From Cyclaneusma minus (Eukaryota > Ascomycota > Leotiomycetes > Marthamycetales > Marthamycetaceae), in the NCBI GenBank assembly GCA_037179335.1, contig JAKZHN010000020.1, positions 496,001-560,000 on the forward strand: DNA of 64,000 bases. Reading direction: 5' to 3'. Every line of letters begins with the position of its first letter. Position 1 is the first letter of the stretch. A model generated the notes under the pieces. That model did not search any database and was not told where the DNA came from. It was given only the letters and a program-made list of their open reading frames with translations. The position numbers and the translations under genes are program-made. Below, piece after piece: positions 31,566 through 41,841 of this stretch.

Positions 31566-31890
31566 GAGTAGCACCTTTGCCACTTCCATTAGTTTCAGTT
31601 TCCCAAATCTGTACTGCTTTTCAACACACCAAGTCCATGATCATTAGAACAAGTTTGCAGACTCTTTTCCTGGAGGCTTCATCTAAGGCAAGTTACCATC
31701 GCTGTCAGAAGTTCTGCTGGTTGTTTGTGAGAAGAAGGGGGGACCGATGATATGCCGTGTTTTTATAGTATACAGGATAGGGTTCAGATGAGAGCTTCGA
31801 CTTCACGGGTCTGAGACCATGGACAGCGGGTGGTTTTGACAGTAGCATTAAGCGACGACAGCAGCATAGGCCAATAACAGCAGCACCAGG
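31566..31890 (-). repeat. Array unit 2
   Basis: The TATA-like CTATAAAAA lies near 31760-31768. Three GACAGCAG-type elements occur at 31838-31885. It shares a long stretch around the TATA with unit 3 (ACCGATGATATGCCGTG, plus strand). The 3' block GATCATGGACTTG is at about 31634-31646. Confidence 0.8.
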
Positions 31891-32209
31891 TGGCACATTT
31901 GCCACTTCCATTAATTTCAGTTTTCTAAGGTTGTACTGCGATTCGAAACCACAAATTCAGGATTACCAGGTAAGCCTTGACAGACTGTTTTCCACGAAGG
32001 CTTGACCAAGGACAAGCTCCCATGAGTGTTCGAGATCGGAGCTGCTGTTTGTGAGAAGAAGAGGACCGATGATATGCCGTGCTTTTATAGCACACAGGTG
32101 CGTAAACTGGGTCGGTCAAGTTTACAGGTCCTGGATAATTGACAGCAAATGAACTTAATAGCAGCAGATATCTGGGGTGGACAGCAGCATAAGCCAATGG
32201 TAGCAGCAC
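31891..32209 (-). repeat. Array unit 3
   Basis: CTATAAAAGC lies at 32081-32090. Paired elements are at 32180-32208. A conserved GTCAAGTTTACAGG (plus) is at about 32115-32128. The minus strand has a 32-codon frame from ATGGGAGCTTG, the longest from this aligned ATG apart from unit 9. Confidence 0.8.
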
Positions 32210-32558
32210 ATGATGACTTTGTTGTCATTTGTATGAATTTTATGCTTATACAGCTAAGCTGCTTTCCAAAATAGTAAGTTCATGGTCACTGAGCTCAGCA
32301 TCCAGAAGTGAAGACCCGTGAAGGCTGCTTCCACGATGGCCTGATCAAGCTTTCATGTGGACTTGAGGTTGAAGGTCTTGTTTGTGAAAAACAAGAGAGG
32401 TCCAAAGAGGTGTTGCTCATTTGTAGTTGCCATGGGACACAGAAAGGTGTGTCAAAGTTACAATTTTTGGACTAGGGGCAAGATGGTTGTATGAGAATAC
32501 CTTACCACCTCTGACACCAGCATGAACCAATGACAGCAGCATAAGCCAACAAGCAACA
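32210..32558 (-). repeat. Array unit 4 (TATA degenerate)
   Basis: The TATA position reads CAACTACAAATG (minus) near 32419-32430. Upstream elements are at 32511-32550 with AACCAATGACAGCAGCAT (plus). The body aligns with CTTGTTTTTCACAAACAAG and GACCATGAACTT on the minus strand. Confidence 0.7.
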
Positions 32559-32916
32559 TTATTCTATGAAGTTTTCCTTACTACAACCTGTCAACCACAC
32601 AGCTTCCAAGAGCACAAGTCCATGATCAGTAGGGCAGACATCTTTCCAATGAAGTGGGCATCTAGGTTTCCATGGTTCACGGAGGTCGAAGATGTAACTT
32701 GCTGCTGAGCAGCTGAAGAATGTGTCCACGAGGAAAAAATCAGGGACCGACATGGTGCCGACTTTTTATCGTGCACCCGCGAGGATAATTGCCCAGCGGG
32801 TCAAGTTTGAAGTGTTTGTAACATGGACGGCAGAGGAACTCAATGGCAGCAGCGGCCCCTAGCTCTGGCAGCAGTATAAACCAACGACAGTAGTATGAAC
32901 CAACGCCAGCAGCAAC
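32559..32916 (-). repeat. Array unit 5
   Basis: GATAAAAAGT lies at 32761-32770. Four elements of the CAGCAG type occur at 32845-32915, suggesting a local duplication. A 64-codon minus-strand frame starts near the TATA (32753), but it has no counterpart in other units. Confidence 0.7.
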
Positions 32917-33268
32917 TGATCGTTACCATTCGTATCAAGGTTTTTTCTTGACTTTTACAGCTACGCAGCTTTGCAAAACCGCAAAATCATAATTTCTGAA
33001 GCAAGTAAAGCCTAATTTCCCACAAAGGCTTGAATTTCAAACCTGGCTACAACAGCCCACAGAGGTCTCCATCGATCGTGGAGTCGAAATGACTGTTCAT
33101 GAAAAACGAAGAGACACCGAGGTTTAAACGATCATTTATAGTACACAAAGTAGGGAAGCTGGCCCAGTGAGCCAAGCTTCCAGGTTCTGGATCATGGACG
33201 GTAGATGGTTATAGTAGCAGCAGAAGCGCCTAGCTCTGACAGCAGCATAGGTCAGCGACAGCAGCATT
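32917..33268 (-). repeat. Array unit 6
   Basis: TATAAATGAT lies at 33132-33141. It shares GAGACACCGAGGTTTAAACG (plus, 33111-33130) exactly with unit 7, so these two are recently related. Upstream elements are at 33238-33266. Confidence 0.8.
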
Positions 33269-33604
33269 GACTTCCCTCAAGTTTTCAAGTTTTCCTTTCT
33301 ACGGCTATACTGCTTTCTAAATCACAAGTCCATGATTACTAGGCCCCTTCACGGCACAGCTTACCGAGTTTCGAAAATCCAAATTCATGAAGGCTTCACC
33401 AAGCTTCTTCCAGGGAGTTCTCCATTGCATTCTTGATGATGAAAAATTTTCATGAAAAGAGAAGAGACACCGAGGTTTAAACGATTATTTATAGCAGGAA
33501 GTACAGGGAGAAGTGAGTCAAGTTTACAGGTTGTGCACTATGGACAGTGAATGGCAGTGATGATCTAGTTCTGACAGCAGCATGAACCAACGACAGCAGC
33601 ACCT
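33269..33604 (-). repeat. Array unit 7
   Basis: TATAAATAAT lies at 33484-33493. The upstream pair at 33573-33601 is the cleanest in the array (two GACAGCAGCA 19 bp apart, joined by TGAACCAAC). The GTCAAGTTTACAGG block is at about 33517-33530 and the 3' block AATCATGGACTTG near 33325-33337. Confidence 0.85.
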
Positions 33605-33933
33605 GATGACAGTGAGATGGCATAAACTTCGCTTGGAAGCCATGCTTGCATGTGTGTTGAAAAACCATTAGTGAGAGTCCCACTAGGCTCATGTACAGGC
33701 TTTGATCCTTATGGCTATGAAGGGTTCGGTTCAATCCATCTCCATCAGATTTGACCTGCCTTCCATGGCATCTTGAGATTGAAGGCGTTATTTATGAAAA
33801 GAAGAAGGGAGGAACGAGATCTTACCGCCTATTTTATAGCAGGCAGAACAGGGAGAAGTGGCCGTCAAGTTTACAGGTTTGGATCATGGACGGCAGATGC
33901 TTCAGACAGCAGTATGAATTGACGACAGCGACA
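33605..33933 (-). repeat. Array unit 8
   Basis: CTATAAAATAG lies at 33829-33839. The GTCAAGTTTACAGG and GGATCATGGACGGCAGATG blocks are at 33864-33899. Upstream elements are at 33904-33932. The minus-strand body has ATGGAAGGCAGGTCAAATC, close to unit 1. Confidence 0.8.
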
Positions 33934-34210
33934 CGACTTCTACTCCCTTTAGGAAGAAACCATGCTATGTGCAAAGATCTTGTGTCTCATGAATTTACAG
34001 AGTACAGGCGTTTGTTCTGACGTATATGGGGGGGTATAATCAGCCTCCATGGAGAGTCCACTGTCGGAATCAGGATGGACTGTTTTGTCTATGAAAAAGA
34101 AAGAGAGACACCAAGAAAAAGCTTCACTTATATCAGATGGAATTGCGCACTAGGAAGCTTTACTAGCGTATAGTTCGTATACTTAGCCTTTTCACTGCCT
34201 GCTGTCGTTA
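33934..34210 (-). repeat. Array unit 9 (terminal)
   Basis: TATA-like TGATATAAG lies near 34126-34135, with the CT-rich TCTCTTTCTTTTTCATAGAC after it on the minus strand. The upstream element TGCTGTCGTT is present at about 34200-34209 but on the opposite strand to other units. A 33-codon frame follows the aligned ATGGAGG. Confidence 0.65.
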
Positions 34211-34806
34211 TACAATGGCTGCTACCATCTTCCCCAACTCCTTCCATCTGGTGCATACTTCGGCAATTGCTCGAGGAATGAGTGTTCCAGGGTGAGCAAT
34301 GTTCCCAAATGACACCAGTATCGAAAATCCCATTTTGCAAGATCCCCCACGGACCACGTGCCCAGAACCATTAGTTTCCGTTCCTAAGCTCGTGTCCCCG
34401 TCATGCAATTTCGGCATCATGTGGTCCTGTCTTACTCCAATAGGGGAGGTTGCGCGGGCCAGTTTGCGGCTCTGCGGCTTCTAGTAGCTGACGGACACGC
34501 CGATTTATCCTTATGAAGGGATTCCGGGAACCATAGCGCTGGCTCCCGGACGACTTCTCTCGATGAATTATTGGAACTAAGCCCTAGGACTCGGGCGCAT
34601 TATGATTTGGTGGACCCTAGAACCCTTCTAAACCCTGGGAGATATCCTCAACTCCGTAAGGGACGCCGGACTGGCGAACTAGTACTGTTACAAATAACCG
34701 TGTGGTGGTGGACTGTGGCCGATATTCAGGACCATTCAACACGAACACTCACTCCTTGAATCCTTTCCCCATTTTGCGCCCTGCGCCTTGCCCCTTGCGA
34801 CAAAGC
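34211..34806. other. Spacer between array and RCE1
   Basis: These 596 bp lie downstream of the RCE1 stop. No array unit, gene or other repeat was recognised. Confidence 0.45.
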
Positions 34807-36017
34807 TTATTTCCCAGAGAATTCCGCCAGAGCATTAGGCGACTCCGTCAACGCCCAAAGTTGCTTGTACCATCCTACAGCACCAATGACGAGTAGGATG
34901 TAATAAGCGATTGTCCAACTGATTCCCAACATCCCATCCGCCACCTGCAGCTTCCTCCTCGCCTCCTCCGTCATAGCCCCATCACTCTTCTTATCCCTCT
35001 CCCCATCCCCAGTATTCCCATTCCCTTCCCTCTCCAGCCTGAAACCATACTTCGTATCAGGCGCCATTATCACCTCGGGTGCTTGCACACGTCCCCAAAA
35101 CCTAGGCAAGCCCATAAAGTTACAGAAACTATGTATCAAGACGACGGCAAGGAGGCTGCCAGTTCGTAGATAGACGAATGTGACATAGGAGCCGAAAAGA
35201 GTGGTAAAGGCGAGTTGGAAGAGGGAGCGGGTGATGGCGAGGGTAAGGGGGGTGTGGGGGTGCGAGATGCGGAATTCGTAAAAGTGGTGGAGATGTGCGG
35301 CGCCGAATACTAGGGGCGTGAGGAAGATGACTGTGCGGATGGGGGTTTGAGAGAGCAGAAGAAGCGGGATGGACACGCTGCGGAAGAGGATTTCTTCGGT
35401 TACGGGGCCCTGTGGGATTTAATTCAGCTTTGTAGAGAGAAAGAAGGGTCATGTGATGTATTGGCTTCAATATATAGAAGTCTATATTTGGCGTTGAGAA
35501 TAAACTTACTGCAACGAGATTCCTATATCCTATCCAGCTTCTCAGTGTGTCGCTGAGACCGCGGAGACGAATCCAGTTTCGCCATTCGCCTTCCACAATG
35601 GTGACCTCAAAAATAGGACCGAGGAAGAGGAGAGCGGTCAAGGAGACCGATTTGATGCATCCTACCACGCCGATGGGCCAGTACCCCAGCAGGTGGAGAG
35701 TTTGAAGGGGAGAGCTTTGATCGGAGGTCGAGAGCACGATGACAGTCGCAGCGGTGCAAAGAGCACAGGACAGAGAGACGGCTCGAATGCGGGCTCGGAT
35801 GACAGAGGGAGCATCACGGGATAGGGTGGGTGAGGGTCGGGTGGTGGGCGAGGCGTAGAAGGGTAGCACGTAGACTAGAGTGTAGAGGAGCTAGATGTAG
35901 GTTAGTGTATCGTGTATATTGAGGGACTTGGGGCTTAGCGGGACGAGAACATACGAGGAGAGCAATTGCGGCCGTGGTGCTCATCACTGGCGGTGGTGGG
36001 GATTGGTCTGCAGACAT
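34807..36017 (-). CDS. RCE1: CAAX prenyl protease 2 (Rce1)
   Basis: ER-membrane intramembrane protease that removes the -aaX tripeptide from farnesylated or geranylgeranylated proteins such as Ras. The coding sequence is complement(join(34807..35409,35510..35890,35955..36017)), 348 residues; all introns are phase 0 with GT-AG ends. Active-site features of the CPBP/Rce1 family are visible: GPVTEEILFR, with the glutamate pair at residues 153-154, then FGAAHLHHFYEF with its histidines, and LIHSFCNFMGLPR. Several hydrophobic spans cover most of the protein, starting at AAIALLLLYTLVYVLPFY across intron 1. A hydrophilic loop (REGNGNTGDGERDKKSDGA) precedes the last span. The chosen start is the first ATG (MSADQSPPPP); upstream there is only a GTG in frame. 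Confidence 0.95.
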
Positions 36018-38225
36018 TGCACTCGAATTAGCTTTCTGGACCACCGAACTCTTGGAGATCTTCGGCCGCGACGTCAGCTGTCAAGAGATCACATGCAATC
36101 GAGATCTCCCGCTCTCGAACAGGAATGGCTGTGGGCGCTTAAGGCTGCAGCGGCGCGTGTGGTGTATGGAGATGGAAGTTCATGCAGAACAAGCATTTGC
36201 ACAGACTCGGCGGCAGACGGGCGGCGAATTGATGGAGCAAAAAACATGGGACAATCTTCCACGCGGCTCGACGAGAAGAAAGCGGACTGAAGAAACACTG
36301 ACCTGTGACAAGATAGTACTCGCGTAGACGACCGACAAACCAGCCGAGAGGAGCCATGCCTTGGTGTTGAGGAGCGGATGCGGTAGAAGGACAGCTCAGC
36401 GGCGCTCTGCTGTTCTAGCGAGAGATGCTTTTTTTGGTGTTTTGGGTTGACGGAGCGCCCTCCGGCCCTCCTTCTATCCTTTCAGCCTGCCCAACTCATG
36501 AAAATGCGGCTCCCTCCTGCCTCCAGGAATCTAGGCGCATTCCTGACGTCCATCGAAGTACGGAGAACAATGGATGTTTCAAAACGAATGCCTCGCCCGG
36601 CTGCGCCAGGCCATAAGCGACCACGTTGCCGCCAGCTCGGCACAGTTCGATGTTTCAATTGACGCGACAATCGTGCAGGGAATCCCCTCGCGCGCTGGAA
36701 TTGGAGATTCGGGATGTTTGGAACAAGGTAAGTATACTCCGGACATTTTCAAACCATCGCACACATGTCCTTAAGATGAAGACTTCAAGTACTGAAATCA
36801 AGAGCAGAGCCAATAATTCAATATTCTCCAGCCTCAGCCCTGTGGTTCCCAGAATAATTGAAGTTCAATCTGGGCGTCGGCCTTCTGGAAGCTTGCCTGA
36901 AGCAGTGGGATCAATGACTGGGCGCTTGGCGGCAAGCCTCGATCCCTGACGCTCAAGCTGACTTCAATTCGTGGCGGCAAGCCTCTGGGAATATCCTCGC
37001 TGCGCCAGGCACGCGTGCCAGACTGACAGCATTGACAGGCACTGGCATGATTAGAAGGCCGGCGCCAATCTGTCACTGCAGGCCATTCAATGCCAAACTC
37101 TCCTTCTGAGACGTCCAAGGCAATGCATTGGACGCGCCTGAAGCCCAAACAACCAATCTGTTCGATGACCGGAGTCAAGAGCGATTTGCTTCTCTTGTTC
37201 CAACACCCCAGGCCTGGTGGTATGTGGGGAGACGGCCTCTGGTTCGTCTGGTGCTCGTGGGCCTGAACGCGGGTCATTTTAAAGTTGCTTCAATCACCGG
37301 CATCCCTTCTAGATAGACTTTCCGTACATATACTCATGGCTGTCCTGCGCTCCCGCGCCGCTCCTGTATGTTGCGTAGACCTGAACACCGACGACGACTC
37401 CGTGCTCTCTCCGACAGCTTCATCATCGTCCCCATCCGCGGTTATCTCACCACCCCGCGCTTCCTGTCGTTCCTGTCGTCGCATCTCGAACCCGCCTCTC
37501 GGACTCGTGGCCCCTGGTCAAATACCCACACCGCCGGTAAACGCTCGAATCGCCGTGAGACATTCAGGACTGCGTGCAGTAGCCTATGCACCACCGTAAC
37601 GCTCATTTCGACAACTCACTGTGCATTGCAGGCTGTCGCTTGGAATTGACAGGCCGTCAAGCTCGCGGGAACAGAAACGCTGCAGAGCCCGCGCGCCGAC
37701 CCCAGCCAAGACCGCCTGCTGTCGAACTTCGACTCCCCAGCCTGTCCTCCTCCTCCAAAAATAATTCAAGACTCGAAACACCACAATTGCAGTATCTACT
37801 GCCCGACCACCCGTCACTCCTTTGCTATCTATAATCTTTACGCATTCTCTAATTCTTTCTTCGTCCTCTCATTCTTATCCATCTTGCACTTTCGTGTCCC
37901 AGACCCTCCCGTTTTATTTCTCGTTGACCCAATCCACGTGGCCCATACGATCTTTACGGCAGCAATACGATTCAAACGTCTCCGATTTTTTTTTCTTGGG
38001 ACAGAACGTCATCTTTACCATTTGAATTGGGTCCAGTGGAAGGCTTCTGTGGGGCGACAGTCAGCACCTTGAGAACTGAAACCGTTGATATCGTGGTTTC
38101 GCGACATCTACTCGAGTTCGCCGGGTTCGCTTGTGCCGCGCCAGGTCGCAAGGAGTCGAACCTCAAGCACGGCACAATATGAGTTTCACATGAGCAGCTT
38201 CCAAAGAGCATTTTAGCGAGGGACA
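36018..38225. promoter_or_regulatory. Divergent RCE1 / serine-rich gene spacer
   Basis: This 2.2-kb region separates two divergent starts. Its right end (37,800-37,990) is strongly TC-rich, typical of a fungal promoter and 5' leader. A GGCGGCAAGCCTC direct repeat occurs twice at about 36,929 and 36,972. Frames up to 147 codons here are not recognisable as genes. Confidence 0.5.
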
Positions 38226-41200
38226 ATGGTTAGAGAAGTGAACCCTCCGCGCTCCCCTCGATCTCCGACCCAGTCGCCGCGCTCCCCTCGCTTTTCCCGC
38301 ACTCCGAGATCGCCAAAATCTTCGCAAAGGTCGCCGTTGCAAGAGCGATCCATCTCCCGGTCCAACGAGATCGCCGCAGTTCGCCTCCCGCCATCGACCT
38401 TCGAGCAGCTTGAGGAACCGCGAGAGGAGGTTTATTCCCGTTCAGCACTGCCCACCGCGCCCGAACATGTTCTCCGACCGGGCGGCGTCAGCAGCAGCAG
38501 CAGCAGTAGCAGCAGCGCCGGCACTTCCGTCAAGAAGGAGGATGAAGCCCAGAGACAGTTGCAACGAGGAGATGATATAGGTGCGGTAGAGGATTGGCGG
38601 AGGAAGACTCAACGGCCTGGCCAGCTACAGGGGTCTGCATTTGAGAAGGGTGGTGACGTTTCAGGTGTATTGTCGAGCCCCAGATCACCACTGCCTGTGT
38701 CAGGCTCAAGCAGACCTCCAACACCAACGCAACAATTGCACCAAAGCGCGAGTCAATCCGCCCTATCATCCAGCTCGCAAACTACTACCGCGCCAATTCG
38801 CGTCCCGAAAAAGCCCAAAGTCCTCAAGGTCCACCCAAACAAGACGTTTTCTGTCAGAGATCTTCTTCGTCCGTCTTCTCAGTACCCTACTAATGAGCGC
38901 CATGACGAAGGGCTCAAGTCACCACGGTTATCGCTCTCAACCAAGAGTTCGCGTGATCGACTCTCGTCAGACAACTCATGCCCTCGAAACAGTATTCTCA
39001 CAACGGCAAGCAGTATCGATGACTCGGCACTCACTGCAAATACGCCCGTAAACTCATATCCTGGGCTCTCGGTAATCGCCAATCCTGCTATACCCTCCCA
39101 GGGGGATATCAGCCTCGTCGGTGGCGAACGAAAAGCCCCCAGTGGACTGGACCTCAAGCAGAAAGGAGTTGCTCAGCCTCTACCGGATCCATCGCCACTT
39201 TCTCCATTGGCCGAAACATCCCAGGACGAGCTAACGCCACGCGACCTTGCATCAAAGCCCTCATTTCAGTCCGACGAATCAAGGACAACGAAAGCTGAGG
39301 CCGAGAACTCCGATTCTCAAGTCTACGAGAACACGTCGGCTTCCCAATCTTCTGTCGTCATCCATCGACAGCCGTCTGCCGCATCAACTTTCGACAATAC
39401 CGAGCGATTCGCGTCAGAAGCAACGCCGTCTTCACCACCTCCCTCGTCGACAGGCTCTGTCATCCACCATCGACTACCGTCATTCACTCCTAGTCTAGAA
39501 GGCTCGGATCAACACGCCGCTGGACATTCTTCCTCCTCACTACCGGAAGAATCCACTGTTATTCACCACCCACAACCATCTTATCCTCCCAGCGTTGCCG
39601 ATACCCAACAATACGAGGTAGAGACACCGCTATCTGGCTCTGACCCTACCGAGCCAAACTACGAAATCCTAGGTCGAACCTCCCCAGCGGGTCCGTCATC
39701 ATTGGAGGACAATTCGAATTACAATTCCAACTGGGAGATTCTTGGGCGAACCTCACCAGTGGGCCCATCCTCATCGGAGAACAATTCAAGTTCCATTCCG
39801 AACTACGAAATTATTGGAAGAACCTCACCCGCAGGTCCATCGTCGTCTGATCGAAACTCGAATGAGATCCCGAATTACGAAGTCCTTGGTCGAACTTCTC
39901 CATCAGGACCTTCCTCGTCACGCAATAATTCGAACTGGGAAATCGTTGCGCGAACCTCGTCAATTGGACAGTCTTCGTCGCGAAATAACTCGAATTACGA
40001 GGTCCTTGGTCGAACTTCGTCAGTCGGACAATCATCGAGGAACAATTCGAACTACGAAATAGTTGGTCGAACCTCGTCGGTTGGACAATTATCTGTCAAT
40101 TCGAACTACCAGATTTTGGGACGCACCTCTCCAGCAGAACCAGCATCGCCCGTCGATTCGTACTTTCAGTCTATTCCGCCATCGTCGCCACCATTAGCTG
40201 CTCTGCGCGACGCGCCGTCATTACCATCTTTATACCCCGGTAATCCAGCAGAAAATTATCTTGTTTCCGGTCTATCATCCATTCCACCATCAATTGCCGA
40301 AACTTCCGAGAATTACCAAGTGCTTGGACAATCATCGGTTGTCCCGTCTGCTGCCGCATCGGTTGCCGAAGGTTCTGACAACTGCAAGTCAAAGCGGTCA
40401 CGATCCAACTCACCCGTCCGGGCAGAACGACAGGGCAGCCAATATTCTCAGAACTCCCTTGTGGTCCGTCCACTTCAACCTCGCGCGCAAGGATCACCCG
40501 AACGTCTTGGATATTACGCGTCGCGGTCACGTGAAAATTTGCGACGGCAAGAATCTGTGAACTCTCTGACACAGGAAGTGGAAAAGGGTTTTGCGAGGCC
40601 GGGATCAGCAGCGAGTTCATGGGCCGGAAGACCCATTCATCCCTTGCGTTCCCACATGACTGCTACTCCTCCTCACCAATGGAGCGCTCAGCTATCAACT
40701 GTGCCATCAGAGTCCGAACCAGGGTCGGCCCCTCCACCTTCAAGAGATTGGTCGGCATCGTCATTTGCAGCGCCGAGGAGCAGCGGATTGCCTTCAACAC
40801 ACAGGAGCCAGATTCTCAGCATCAGTTCATCTCTTGCGCGAGAACTAGATGCGGGCTATTCACCTCAGCTCGAACGACCCCAAGCAGCTTACTACGCGCG
40901 TGCCGGTCGTCGACCGCAGACAGGTCAAACCCTTCGAGTATTTGGCGACGATGACGAAAACTACGATACGCTTGCAGACTTGCACGACTTGCATCAGAGG
41001 CCTTCGAGAACGCGTTTGTCCAGGTCCAATTCTTTCACCTCAACTGCCAGTTCCATAGCCACGAATTTTCTCCAAGTACCCACCTGGGCAAGACTCTACT
41101 ATGGAAGCGGAGAGAGGCGTGCCTTACCACTCAGCCCTAGCTCAGTCGATCTTTCGGAAAGCCGGCCAGCTTCTGCGCAAAATGGACCAAGCAGGTCTCC

Positions 41201-41841
41201 CGATCCAATACGCCACCCATTAGGCATCTATAGCCCTCGAAGACGACCTCATAACATTCAGACCGACTCTATGGTCATCAGTCCCGCTCCTGGACGGGCC
41301 CATTGGGGTAGCGACGGTATTACGACACCCGAGCGAGCTATGCAGGAATACGGAAAGCCAAAGAGGATGACATCCAGTGTCTGGAGTCCGCATCTGCGAA
41401 TCGACCGCCGAGCAAATCGACTCAGCATATGGGAACCACCCTCGATCAGTTGGAGCACCGAAGGGCGATGGACCGGGCGAAGAAATGCGCAAATCGGCAT
41501 GTTCATTGTGGGATTCGTCTTTCCGCTTGCATGGATGATTGCTTCTTTCCTGCCTCTGCCTCCGTACCCCGAAGAATACCCAGCCATGGAGGAGCGGCCG
41601 GATGAGCGTACTGTTGGCACTATGCAGTTGGAACCGAGCAGGGAGGCTCGGCGTGCGCTGTTGGCCGAGGAGTCGAGATACGAGAGTGCGAGGTGGTGGC
41701 GGCTAGTGAATCGCTTTATGACGCCGGTCGGCCTAGTCATAATTGCTGGTATCGTGAGTTTCCTCTCCCATACTACCTCGTGCCGAAACATAGTTGCTAA
41801 CGCATTTGATACAGATCGCCGCCATAATTATCGAGACCTGA
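38226..41841 (+). CDS. Large serine-rich protein with C-terminal membrane anchor
   Basis: Uncharacterised protein of 1184 residues; join(38226..41753,41815..41841). The final 27-nt exon completes the last hydrophobic helix (GLVIIAGI|IAAIIIET). The N-terminal 1080 or so residues are Ser/Pro-rich and disordered: an Arg-Ser-Pro-rich start, a poly-Ser run from an AGC microsatellite, three VIHR/VIHH-x-PS motifs, then eight clear tandem repeats of about 20 residues with core NYEILGRTSPAGPSS (about 39,650-40,150), and two degenerate ones after. The C-terminus has two membrane segments: IGMFIVGFVFPLAWMIASFL, and the terminal helix above, separated by an acidic/basic loop (EEYPAMEERPDERTV). Most of the protein probably faces the cytoplasm, but topology is not proved. 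I do not recognise a catalytic domain. Confidence 0.8.
38489..38513 (+). repeat. AGC trinucleotide microsatellite
   Basis: A short run of AGC codons, with one AGT, encodes serines in the N-terminal part of the serine-rich protein. It is likely length-polymorphic. Confidence 0.8.
39650..40160 (+). repeat. In-frame NYEILGRTSP repeat block
   Basis: Eight tandem in-frame repeats of variable length (about 48-75 nt) encode N-[YW]-[EQ]-[IV]-[LIV]-[GA]-R-T-S-[PS] followed by a Ser/Asn linker. The first copies carry TSPAGPSS and the later ones TSSVGQSS, showing two subtypes in order. Confidence 0.9.

Larger units (their letters stand above)
30880..34210 (-). repeat. Tandem array of ~340-bp promoter-like units
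   Basis: About ten diverged head-to-tail copies of one unit fill the 4.2-kb gap between two convergent genes. Landmark TATA-like sites on the minus strand are centred near 31110 (degenerate), 31432, 31765, 32086, 32423 (degenerate), 32766, 33138, 33489, 33836 and 34130; spacings are 294-372 bp. Read on the minus strand, each unit runs: one to three TGCTGCTGTC elements about 65-130 bp upstream of the TATA; a block resembling GTCCATGATCCAG then CCTGTAAACTTGAC about 35-70 bp upstream; TATAAAAG or TATAAAT; a CT-rich stretch such as CTCTTCTTTTCA; an ATGG-containing segment; and a 3' block like GATCATGGACTTG followed by GAAAGCAG. No open reading frame is conserved between copies. Function is unknown. 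Confidence 0.88.

Noticed and set aside
31925..32209. 94-codon frame in array unit 3 as a gene
   Set aside because: It runs through the TATA box and upstream elements and has no counterpart in the other units.
32559..32753. 64-codon frame in array unit 5 as a small secreted protein
   Set aside because: It is Cys-containing and hydrophobic at the start, but the frame is closed in all other copies and it has no clear signal cleavage site.
31200..34200. Array of C/D-box snoRNAs
   Set aside because: TGATGA-like strings occur in some units, but no paired C, D, C' and D' boxes with terminal stems can be placed consistently.
31200..34200. CRISPR array
   Set aside because: The repeats are long, diverged and eukaryotic, with no short identical repeats separated by unique spacers.
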